A program made the position numbers and the translations under genes. Shown here in pieces: positions 7,735 to 15,421 of a DNA stretch of 64,000 nucleotides. The DNA is taken from assembly GCA_903889245.1 (NCBI GenBank), contig CAISWQ010000044.1, positions 1 to 64,000 on the forward strand, written 5' to 3'. The first letter of the stretch is position 1. Every line of letters starts with the position of its first letter. Under the pieces are notes generated by a model. That model made no database searches. It was not told the origin of the DNA and worked only from the letters and a program-made list of their open reading frames with translations. The stretch is from an uncultured Lentisphaerota bacterium (GTDB lineage: Bacteria > Verrucomicrobiota > Kiritimatiellia > CAIQIC01).

Positions 7735-9333
7735 ATGAAAAGAGTGCTGGTTCTGACGTGCGCGGCCCTGTGGGCGGCGCTGGCAACGGGGTCCGCGGCG
7801 GAGGCGCCGCGGCCGAACATCATCTATGTGATGGCCGACGACCTCGGCTGGGGCGACTTTTCGTGCTACTTCGCGCAGGGCAAGGTGCAGACGCCAAATA
7901 TCGACAAGCTGGCGCGCACGGGCATGCGCTTCACTGATGCGCACACGCCGGCCGCGCTCTGCGCGCCGACGCGCTACGCGGTGGCGACCGGTAACTATAC
8001 GTGGCGCGGGCCGCTGCCGGGCGGAACGTGGAGCTGGAATCAGGGGTCCGCTTTCCGGCCGGGGCAGAAAACCGTCGGGCATCTGTTGCAGGAGGCGGGC
8101 TACCGCACCGGCCTGTTCGGCAAGCTGCACTTCGGCGGCGAGTTCGAGAAGAACGCGGCGGGCAAGGCGGACTTCACCAAGCCGATGAAGGTTGGGCCGC
8201 GCGAGTGGGGCTTCACCTATTCCTATGTGCTGCTCGGCGGACACCAGGCGCCACCGTACTGCTTCATCGAAAACAACCGCGTGGATGGCGATGGCGCGAA
8301 GGTGACGCAGCTCGCCGCGGGGCCGCTCAATGGCGGCGCGATTCCCGTGGCCGGGCCGGGCCTGCCGGACTGGGACAGCCGCCAGGTGGGCCAGAAGCTG
8401 GTCGAGAAGGTGATCGCGTTCATGGACGCCGACAAGGACAAGCCGTTCTACGTCCATCTTTCCACCGATGGCGCGCACGGGCCCTACACGCCGCCGGATA
8501 CGCTGCTCGGCGAGCCGGTCAAGGGCGTCACCAAGATGTCGGCGAAGACCGACATGGATTACGAGGTGGATGTCGTCGTCGGCAAGCTCGTCGAGGCGCT
8601 GACCAAGCGCGGGCTGCTGGAGAAGACGCTGATCATTGTCACCAGCGATAACGGCGGCATCCCGGCCGACCGCGAGAAGTTCGGGCACGACGCCGTCGGC
8701 GGGCTGCGCGGCTCGAAGTCCTATATCTGGGAAGGCGGCCACCGCGTGCCGTTCCTCGCGATGTGGAAGGGACACGTGCCCGCGGGCGAGGTCCGCAACC
8801 AGGTCATCGGCACGCACGACATCGTGCCGACGTTCGTCGAGCTCGCCGGTGGCAAGTTCGCTGCCGACCAGATGCTCGATAGCGTCAGCCTCGCACCCGT
8901 GCTGCTCGGCCTGCGCGGCGACGACAAGCCCGTCCGCGCAACGCTGCTGATCCAGAGCAGCCCGGGCCGTGACGCGTTCACCGAGGGGATCGACAAGGAC
9001 GGGAAGTCCATGGCCGAGAAGCCGAAGGCTGGTGGCCAGAAGATGACCGCCGAGGGACGCAAGAAAGCCAAGAACAAGGCGTTCAACCAGCTGGCGCGCA
9101 AGGGCGAGAAATCCGGCAGCGATGGCATGGCGCACGCGCTGCGCGAGGGGCCGTGGAAGCTCGTCTTCGATATCGAGCACGACAAGGCCGTGGCGCTCTA
9201 TAACCTCGCCGACGACCTGCGCGAGCAGAAGAACCTCATCGCCGACGAGGCGCAGAAGGACCGCATCACGCGCATGGACAAAATCTATCGCGACATCCGC
9301 AGCTCCCAGCGCAGCACGCCCGTGCCACCATAA
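7735..9333 (+). CDS. Secreted sulfatase (S1 family)
   Basis: A type I sulfatase of 532 residues from ATG 7735; an in-frame GTG at 7729 is rejected because it lies in the AAAGG ribosome site. It has a signal peptide, ADD at about 35-37, and CAPTR with Cys76 as the formylglycine precursor. Thr replaces the usual Ser, which the CxPxR rule tolerates. FGKLHFGGEF stands where FGKWHLG is usual. TSDNGG and a KSYIWEGGHRVPF segment complete the active site. Near the C-terminus is a basic insert (KMTAEGRKKAKNKAF) not normal for the family. The gene follows directly after the 31-bp palindrome array. Substrate not assignable. Confidence 0.88.
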   Translation: MKRVLVLTCAALWAALATGSAAEAPRPNIIYVMADDLGWGDFSCYFAQGKVQTPNIDKLARTGMRFTDAHTPAALCAPTRYAVATGNYTWRGPLPGGTWSWNQGSAFRPGQKTVGHLLQEAGYRTGLFGKLHFGGEFEKNAAGKADFTKPMKVGPREWGFTYSYVLLGGHQAPPYCFIENNRVDGDGAKVTQLAAGPLNGGAIPVAGPGLPDWDSRQVGQKLVEKVIAFMDADKDKPFYVHLSTDGAHGPYTPPDTLLGEPVKGVTKMSAKTDMDYEVDVVVGKLVEALTKRGLLEKTLIIVTSDNGGIPADREKFGHDAVGGLRGSKSYIWEGGHRVPFLAMWKGHVPAGEVRNQVIGTHDIVPTFVELAGGKFAADQMLDSVSLAPVLLGLRGDDKPVRATLLIQSSPGRDAFTEGIDKDGKSMAEKPKAGGQKMTAEGRKKAKNKAFNQLARKGEKSGSDGMAHALREGPWKLVFDIEHDKAVALYNLADDLREQKNLIADEAQKDRITRMDKIYRDIRSSQRSTPVPP

Positions 9334-9359
9334 CCCCGGCGTGAAATTGAAACGGGTTC

Positions 9360-9390
9360 ACCACGGAGGGTCAAGGTGTGTATCCGTGGT
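9360..9390. repeat. Inverted repeat ACCACGGA/TCCGTGGT
   Basis: ACCACGGA (9360-9367) and TCCGTGGT (9383-9390) form a perfect 8-bp stem with a 15-nt loop. It lies 27 bp after the sulfatase stop and has no T run. It may be a dispersed repeat inserted between the stop codon and the leader motif that follows. Confidence 0.5.
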
Positions 9391-9446
9391 CAGCCGGGAG
9401 CGGGGCAAGCACTGGCAGATCAGAGGTGTTAGGTCGGTGCACATGA

Positions 9447-9482
9447 TGAAATAAAGCCGCAGGTGGCGGCGTTGTCTGGCCG
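9447..9482 (+). promoter_or_regulatory. Conserved leader motif, copy 3
   Basis: TGAAATAAA is followed by a GCCGC-aggtg-GCGGC inverted repeat and then GGCGTTGTCTGGCCG (9468-9482), ending 26 bp before ATG 9509. The TGAAATAA start matches copy 1 although no gene ends here, which shows that the whole block, and not just the stop codon context, is conserved. Confidence 0.6.
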
Positions 9483-9508
9483 TTGATCTGTCCTGTTAAG
9501 GGTACAAC

Positions 9509-12256
9509 ATGAAAAAGCATCTCGGTTGGTTGCTGGGATTGTTGTTGGCGTTGCCGGCGGCGCTGGCCGCGCCGCCTAATCTCATCATCCTGCTCACCGA
9601 TGACCAGGGCTACGGCGAGCTTTCGTGTCACGGCAATCCTGTGTTGCAGACGCCGCACCTGGATCGGCTTCACGCCGAGAGCGTCCGCTTCTCCGATTTC
9701 CACGTCGCGCCGATGTGTACACCGACGCGCGGGCAGTTGATGACGGGCGTGGACGCGCTCCGTAACGGCGCGATGAACGTCAGCAGCGGGCGCACGCTGC
9801 TGCGGCGCGAACTGCCGACGCTGCCGCAGCTTTTCGCCGGCGCGGGTTACCGGACGGGGCTGTTCGGCAAGTGGCACCTGGGCGACGCCTGCCCCTACCG
9901 GCCCGAGGACCGCGGCTTCCACGAGGCGGTCTGGTTCCCTTCGTCGCACATCGGGTCGGCGTCCGATGTCTGGAACAACGATTACTTCGACGACACCTAT
10001 GTTCACAACGGCCGCCGTCAGGCCTACACCGGCTACACGACGGACGTTTTTTTTCGCGAAGCCATCCGCTGGATGCAGGGCGAGGCCACCGCCGGCCGGC
10101 CGTTTCTTTGCTACCTCGCGACCGCCGCGCCGCACGGTCCGCACTATGTGCCCGCGCCGGCGCGCGAAGCCATGGCCGCGCGCGTCGCCCAGGCCGGCCT
10201 GACCAAGCTCGCGCCCGCGGTGCGCGAGCAGTTGACCCGTTACCTCGCGATGATCGCCAACGTGGACGAGAACTTCGGCCGGCTGGAAACGTTCCTGAGC
10301 GAGGCGCAGTTGCGCGATAACACCATCGTCGTGTTCCTCACCGATAACGGCAGCACGTTCGGCCCGCGCTATTTCAACGCCGGCATGAAGGGCGGCAAGG
10401 TCACGCTCTGGGAGGGCGGCCATCGCGTGCCGTGTTTTGTCCGCTGGCCGGCGGGCGGGCTGCGCGCGCCGGGCGATGTGGACGGGCTCGCCTGCGTGCA
10501 GGACCTGCTGCCGACGCTGCTCGAGCTGTGCGGCGTGGCCGCGCCGGCGGACGCGCGCTTCGATGGCATCAGTCTCGCGCCCGCGCTGCGCGGCACGGCG
10601 AAGCTGCCGGCGGAGCGGATGCTGGTGATCAACTACAGCCGGATGCCCATCGGCCTCAACCGGCCGGCGGCCGACGCTCCCTCTGTGCCGCGACGCGAGG
10701 GCGCGGCGGTGCTGTGGCAGCGCTGGCGGTTGCTGGAAGACCGCGAGCTCTATGATCTTGCGACCGATCCGCTGCAGGAGCGCAACGTCATTGCCGCGCA
10801 GCCCGCAATCGCCGCCAACATGCGCGCCCATCTCGACCGCTGGTGGGCCGGCGTCAAGGAGGCCTGCCAGGAATTTCAGCCGTCGGTCATCGGCAGCGCC
10901 GCGCAGAATCCCGTGCTGCTCACCGCGTGCGAGTGGGCCGATGTGTTCATTGACCAGCAGGCGCAGATACGGCGCGGCGAGCGCAAGCAGGGCTACTGGC
11001 ATCTCGAAGTGGCACAGCCCGGCCGCTACACCTTCGAACTGCGCCGTTTCCCGTCGGAGTCCGGGCTGCGCCTGGGTGACGCCGCTCCGGAGACCAAGGT
11101 GACCGATGGTACGCTGGCGGCCGGGCCCGCCTGGCCGGTGGCCAAGGCCCGACTGAAGATCGGCGCGCAACTGCTGGAGCAGGCCGTCGCGCCGGAGGCG
11201 GACGCGGCGCGGTTCACGGTCACGCTGCCCGCCGGCCGGACGCAACTGCAAACCTGGTTTCTCGACAAGGAAGGTGGCGAAATCTGCGGCGCCTACCACG
11301 TGCTCGCGCATCGCCTGCCCAGCGTCGCGCCGCCGGTGAAGTTGATCCTCGAGACCGACATGTCGGGCGACTGCGATGACGCCGGCGCGCTCGCGCTGCT
11401 GCATGCGCTGGCCGACCGCGGCGAATGCGAGCTGCTGGCCGTGCTGACCAATCGCAAGGACAAGAGCAACGCCTCGGCCGCCGCGGTGGATGCCATCAAC
11501 ACCTGGTACGGCCGGCCGGCGATCCCGCTGGGCACCGACAAGATCGGCCCGACCGCGCTGCAACGCACCAGCCTCTACACCACCGCGCTGCGCGACGCCT
11601 TTCCGAATGACATCGGACCCGACGACCGCGCGCCGGATGCGCTGGCGGTGTACCGGCGCGTGCTGGCAGCGCAGCCGGATGGCAGCGTGACGCTTTGCAG
11701 CGTCGGCGCGCTCTCGAACCTGGCGGTGCTGTGGCGGCACGCGCCGGAATTGGTGCGCGCCAAGGTGCGGCGGCTGGTGGTGATGGGCGGCGAATTTCCG
11801 CGCGGAACCAAACCGGAGGTGAACATCCTGACGCACAAGGAAGCCGCCCAGATCGTCGCCGCGGAGTGGCCCGGTGAAATCATCTGGCACGGTTTCGAGG
11901 TTGGCAACGTGCTCATCACCGGCGAGCGCCTGAAGCAGACGCCGCGCAACAATCCCGTCCGCCGCGCCTACGAACTGCGGCGTCACATGAACCGCCCGTC
12001 CATCGAGGGCGGCCAGCCGAGCTGGGATCAGGCCGCGGCGCTGTTCGCCGTGCGCGGCGCGGAAGCGGCCTGCTGGGAAGTCATCGCCGGCGGCCGGGTC
12101 GGCGTGGATACCGCCGGCGTCACCACGTGGCAGCCGGACAGCACCGCGCAGCACGCCTACGTGAAAATCGCCGGCGATCCGCGGCGGCTGGCCGCGGTGA
12201 TCGAGAACCTGATGATCACGCCGCCGGAGCGCCCAGCCGATAGAGACACACCATGA
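9509..12256 (+). CDS. Secreted sulfatase fused to a nucleoside hydrolase-like domain
   Basis: The 915-residue protein has a signal peptide, then a type I sulfatase with TDD at residues 30-32, CTPTRGQLMTG (formylglycine precursor Cys70), FGKWHLGD and LTDNGS. A beta-rich linker (about 440-600) follows. From about residue 610 it turns into an inosine-uridine nucleoside hydrolase fold: LILETDMSGDCDDAGALALL matches the N-terminal calcium-binding aspartate motif, VVMGGEF and NILTHKEAAQIV match later family blocks, and PSWDQAAAL carries the late Asp. The first Asp of the usual DTD is Glu here (Glu615). There is no stop or frameshift between the parts. Its stop overlaps the next start by 4 bp. The fused domain might act on a glycosidic bond of the desulfated product. 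Confidence 0.85.
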   Translation: MKKHLGWLLGLLLALPAALAAPPNLIILLTDDQGYGELSCHGNPVLQTPHLDRLHAESVRFSDFHVAPMCTPTRGQLMTGVDALRNGAMNVSSGRTLLRRELPTLPQLFAGAGYRTGLFGKWHLGDACPYRPEDRGFHEAVWFPSSHIGSASDVWNNDYFDDTYVHNGRRQAYTGYTTDVFFREAIRWMQGEATAGRPFLCYLATAAPHGPHYVPAPAREAMAARVAQAGLTKLAPAVREQLTRYLAMIANVDENFGRLETFLSEAQLRDNTIVVFLTDNGSTFGPRYFNAGMKGGKVTLWEGGHRVPCFVRWPAGGLRAPGDVDGLACVQDLLPTLLELCGVAAPADARFDGISLAPALRGTAKLPAERMLVINYSRMPIGLNRPAADAPSVPRREGAAVLWQRWRLLEDRELYDLATDPLQERNVIAAQPAIAANMRAHLDRWWAGVKEACQEFQPSVIGSAAQNPVLLTACEWADVFIDQQAQIRRGERKQGYWHLEVAQPGRYTFELRRFPSESGLRLGDAAPETKVTDGTLAAGPAWPVAKARLKIGAQLLEQAVAPEADAARFTVTLPAGRTQLQTWFLDKEGGEICGAYHVLAHRLPSVAPPVKLILETDMSGDCDDAGALALLHALADRGECELLAVLTNRKDKSNASAAAVDAINTWYGRPAIPLGTDKIGPTALQRTSLYTTALRDAFPNDIGPDDRAPDALAVYRRVLAAQPDGSVTLCSVGALSNLAVLWRHAPELVRAKVRRLVVMGGEFPRGTKPEVNILTHKEAAQIVAAEWPGEIIWHGFEVGNVLITGERLKQTPRNNPVRRAYELRRHMNRPSIEGGQPSWDQAAALFAVRGAEAACWEVIAGGRVGVDTAGVTTWQPDSTAQHAYVKIAGDPRRLAAVIENLMITPPERPADRDTP

Positions 12257-13599
12257 AAAAAATCCTCCTGCTCCTCGCCGCGCTCTGGTTCGCACCGTGC
12301 GGTTTGTGCGCAGCCGACGCCGCAAAGCCCAATATCCTGCTCTTCTATGCCGACGATCTCGGCTACGGTGAGCTGGGCTGCTACGGCTTCAAGGAAGTGC
12401 CGACGCCCAACATTGATTCCATCGCCGCCAACGGCCTGCGGTTCACCAGCGGCTACGTTACGGCGCCGCTGTGCTCGCCCTCGCGCGCGGGGTTGATGAC
12501 CGGCCGCTACCAGCAGCGCTTCGGCCACGAGAACAACAACATGACGCCCGCCGGCGGCCTGCCGCCGACGGAGACGATCTTCGCGCAGCGGATGAAGGCG
12601 CTCGGGTACGCGACGGGCATCGTCGGCAAGTGGCATCTGGGCAAGGAACCCGAATTGCTGCCGGTGAAGCGCGGGTTCGATGACTACTTTGGCGTCTTCG
12701 GCAATCCGGGTTCCTATTTCCAGCCCAAGGGCTTCATCAATTCGCGCGTCTCGCTCGCGTCGCAGGAGGCGCCGAAGGATTTCTACACCACCGACGCGTT
12801 CGCGGCGTTCGCCGCCGGCTGGATCGCGGAGCACAAGGCTGCGCCGTGGTTCCTCTATATGCCCTTCAACGCCGTCCATACGCCGCACGAGGCGTCGGAA
12901 AAATATCTCCAGCGCTTCACCCACATCGCCGAGCCGCGCCGCCGGCAGTTCGATGGGATGCTCTCGGCGCTGGATGACGCCGTCGGCGTCGTGCTCGCGA
13001 AACTGCGCGCGCTGAAACTGGAAGAGAACACGCTCATCTTTTTCATCAGCGACAACGGCGCGCCGGGCGGACGTGGCGGCAACGGCGTGCTGCGCGGCGG
13101 CAAGCATACATGCTGGGAGGGCGGCATGCGCTTGCCGTGGATGATGCAATGGAAAGGCCGGCTACCCGCGGGTAAGGTGGAGGACCGCGCGGTCGTCCAG
13201 CTCGATGTGCTGCCGACCTGCGTGGCGGCGGCGGTTGGCACGGTGGACCCGGCGTGGAAGCTCGACGGCCTGAACCTGCTGCCCTATCTGGCTGATGGGA
13301 ACAAGGAACGCCCGCACCCGACGCTCTGCTGGCGCATTGACGGCATGTGGGCGATCCGGCACGGCGATCTGAAACTCGTCGTCGGTGATCCGGGCCATGC
13401 GCCCGAGCTGTTCAATCTCGCCGCCGACCTCGGCGAGAAGAGCGACCTCGCCGCGAGCCAGCCCGACAAGGTGAAGGAACTCAAGGCGCTCTGGAATCAG
13501 TGGAACGCGCAGCTCGCCGCGCCCTCCGCGCCCAAGGACAAATCCGAAGCCAAGGCGAAGAAAAAACAGCGCCGCCAGACGCCGCGTCAGTCAACCTGA
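12253..13599 (+). CDS. Secreted sulfatase (S1 family) with basic C-terminal tail
   Basis: A 448-residue type I sulfatase with a signal peptide (MKKILLLLAALWFAPCGLCA), ADD at 33-35, CSPSRAGLMTGRYQQRFG with Cys74 as the formylglycine precursor, VGKWHLG and ISDNGAPGG. The TGRYQQRFG form is common in arylsulfatase A-like enzymes of this group. The last 24 residues are very rich in Lys, Arg and Ala (EAKAKKKQRRQ), which is not part of the fold. The start overlaps the fusion gene stop by ATGA, so the two are translationally coupled. The iduronate sulfatase-like gene follows 11 bp downstream. Confidence 0.92.
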   Translation: MKKILLLLAALWFAPCGLCAADAAKPNILLFYADDLGYGELGCYGFKEVPTPNIDSIAANGLRFTSGYVTAPLCSPSRAGLMTGRYQQRFGHENNNMTPAGGLPPTETIFAQRMKALGYATGIVGKWHLGKEPELLPVKRGFDDYFGVFGNPGSYFQPKGFINSRVSLASQEAPKDFYTTDAFAAFAAGWIAEHKAAPWFLYMPFNAVHTPHEASEKYLQRFTHIAEPRRRQFDGMLSALDDAVGVVLAKLRALKLEENTLIFFISDNGAPGGRGGNGVLRGGKHTCWEGGMRLPWMMQWKGRLPAGKVEDRAVVQLDVLPTCVAAAVGTVDPAWKLDGLNLLPYLADGNKERPHPTLCWRIDGMWAIRHGDLKLVVGDPGHAPELFNLAADLGEKSDLAASQPDKVKELKALWNQWNAQLAAPSAPKDKSEAKAKKKQRRQTPRQST

Positions 13600-13609
13600 A
13601 GGAGCCGCA

Positions 13610-15103
13610 ATGAAACCATCCACCCTTGTGTCCGGTCTGCTTGTTTTTCTCTGTGGCCTCGTGGCCGCGCCCGCGGCGGAAACCCCCGCGCCCAAGAAGC
13701 CCAACGTCCTCTTTATCGCGATTGATGACCTGCGCGACTGGGTGGGCTTTCTCGGCAACCAGCAGGTGAAGACGCCGAACCTCGACAAGCTGGCCGCGCG
13801 CGGCGTCTCCTTTACGCGCAGCTTCTGCGCCTCGCCGTGCTGCAATCCCTCCCGGTCGGCGCTGCTGACCGGCCTGCGGCCGGGGACAAGTGGCGTCTAT
13901 AACAACAACGACGACTGGCGCAAGATCGTGCCGGAGGGCACGGTGACGATCCCGCAGCACTTCAAGAACAACGGCTACTATGTGGCGGGCGCGGGAAAAA
14001 TTTTCCACGGCGGCCTGCTCCGGCTTACCGACTGGGACGCCTACCTGACCGGCGGCGGCGAGGGCGCCGAGGACGATGCCGAGACCGCCACCAAGCCCCG
14101 CGGCAAAAAGCTCAAGGGTGCGGGCCAGGTCAAGGAGGGCTGGGACGGCGTCGGGGGCATCCGCTTTGGCCCGCTCGACTGCGAGGACGCGGACATGGCG
14201 GACTACCGCTCGGTCAGCTACATCCTCAAGAAGCTCGCCCAGCCGCAGGAGAAGCCGTTCTTCTTCGCGTGCGGGATGCACAAGCCGCACATGCCCTGGT
14301 CGGTGCCGAAGAAATATTACGCGCTCTATCCGCTCGACAAGATCGAGCTGCCGAAAATTCAGGAGAACGATCTTGCCGATATCCCGCCCGCCGGTGTCGC
14401 GATGGCCAAGCCCGATGGCGACCACGCCGCCATGCTCAAGTCCGGCCGCTGGAAGGAGGCCGTGCAGGAATATCTCGCGACCATCACCTTCTGCGACGCA
14501 ATGATCGGCCGCCTGATCGAGGGCTTCGACAAGAGCGCCTACACGAGCAACACCATCATCTGCCTCTGGAGCGACCACGGTTGGCACCTCGGCGAGAAGC
14601 AGCACTGGCGCAAGTTCGCGCTCTGGGAGGAGGCGACGCGCGCGCCCTACCTGTGGATCGTCCCCGGCCTGACCAAGCCTCGCGGCGTCTGCCAGCGGCC
14701 GGTGGACTACATGCAGATCTATCCCACGCTCTGCGACCTCACCGGCCTGCCGCGCCCGAAGCACATCGAGGGCGAAAGTATCCGCGCCTTGCTGGAAAAT
14801 CCCGCCGCGAAGTGGGACAAGCCCGCGGTCACCACGTGGCTGTTCAGCAACCACGCCGTGCGCAACGAGGAGTGGCGCTACATCCGCTACGCCAACGGCG
14901 AGGAAGAGCTCTATCACAACCTGATGGACCCGCGCGAATGGACCAACCTTGCCAAGCACCCCGAATATGCCGGGCAGAAAGCCGCGCTCGCCAAGTGGCT
15001 GCCGCAGACCAACCTCGCCCCGCCCGATGGCGGCAAGAAGAACAAGGACCCCGAGCAGAAAGCCCGCAAGCAGCAAAAGCGCGAGAAGCAGAAGACGACG
15101 TGA
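13610..15103 (+). CDS. Secreted iduronate-2-sulfatase-like sulfatase
   Basis: A 497-residue sulfatase of the iduronate-2-sulfatase type: IAIDDLRDWVGFLG, then CCNPSRSALLTGLRPGTSG with Cys78 as the formylglycine precursor, PFFFACGMHKPHMPW, and WSDHGWHLGEKQHW. These blocks separate this branch from the arylsulfatase A-like enzymes around it. A signal peptide covers about residues 1-22. The C-terminus is a long basic tail (EQKARKQQKREKQKTT). The true substrate may be any 2-sulfated uronic acid or another sugar. GGAG precedes ATG 13610. It is the last gene of the first glycan block. Confidence 0.9.
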   Translation: MKPSTLVSGLLVFLCGLVAAPAAETPAPKKPNVLFIAIDDLRDWVGFLGNQQVKTPNLDKLAARGVSFTRSFCASPCCNPSRSALLTGLRPGTSGVYNNNDDWRKIVPEGTVTIPQHFKNNGYYVAGAGKIFHGGLLRLTDWDAYLTGGGEGAEDDAETATKPRGKKLKGAGQVKEGWDGVGGIRFGPLDCEDADMADYRSVSYILKKLAQPQEKPFFFACGMHKPHMPWSVPKKYYALYPLDKIELPKIQENDLADIPPAGVAMAKPDGDHAAMLKSGRWKEAVQEYLATITFCDAMIGRLIEGFDKSAYTSNTIICLWSDHGWHLGEKQHWRKFALWEEATRAPYLWIVPGLTKPRGVCQRPVDYMQIYPTLCDLTGLPRPKHIEGESIRALLENPAAKWDKPAVTTWLFSNHAVRNEEWRYIRYANGEEELYHNLMDPREWTNLAKHPEYAGQKAALAKWLPQTNLAPPDGGKKNKDPEQKARKQQKREKQKTT

Positions 15104-15421
15104 ATGGGGTAAGCAGGAACGGAAATTCTTCCTGCCATCAGAATTGTGTTAGGTGAACTTGGAGGGCCGTGCTCCGTCACGGCCGTAGCCGCGCCCTCCA
15201 TGTGAAACCTGCTCCGAACTTCCATGTTGAATGTTCGGAGTTCAATGTTCACCACAGTGGCCGGCTCGCCTGACCCGGTGAACGCGGCTACGGGGACAAA
15301 AATCTGTTCCCGCCTTCCGGTTTTCCAGCTTCAAAACGTCGCAACAAAGGCATGAACTGCGCTGATTGCCAAGGCCCGGCAAAGCCGTTAGACTCCCGCC
15401 GCTTTTTGGGAAGGAACCGAC
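15104..15421. repeat. 318-bp non-coding gap with two hairpin repeats
   Basis: This gap separates the sulfatase block from pheT. TGGAGGGC (15160-15167) pairs with GCCCTCCA (15193-15200), with GGCCGTG/CACGGCC nested inside. CTCCGAAC (15212-15219) pairs with GTTCGGAG (15233-15240). The second hairpin is made of short repeated words (GTTGAATGTTC, GTTCAATGTTC). A pheT promoter lies near the right end. I see no gene here. Confidence 0.65.
15366..15393 (+). promoter_or_regulatory. Probable sigma-70 promoter of pheT
   Basis: TTGCCA (15366-15371) and TTAGAC (15388-15393) are separated by 16 bp. The start codon follows 28 bp downstream, after a GGGAAGGA ribosome site. The -10 box is imperfect. Confidence 0.45.

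Noticed and set aside
4521-9482. The leader motif as an integron attC site
   Set aside because: GTTGTCY does not fit the GTTRRRY core, no matching inverse core is present, and no integrase gene is in the window.
9371-12325. A 984-codon open frame on the minus strand opposite the sulfatase fusion gene
   Set aside because: It lies antisense to clear protein families, has shadow-type composition rich in Arg, His and Gln, and has no recognised motif. Similar long antisense frames, such as 32949-35975, are rejected for the same reason.
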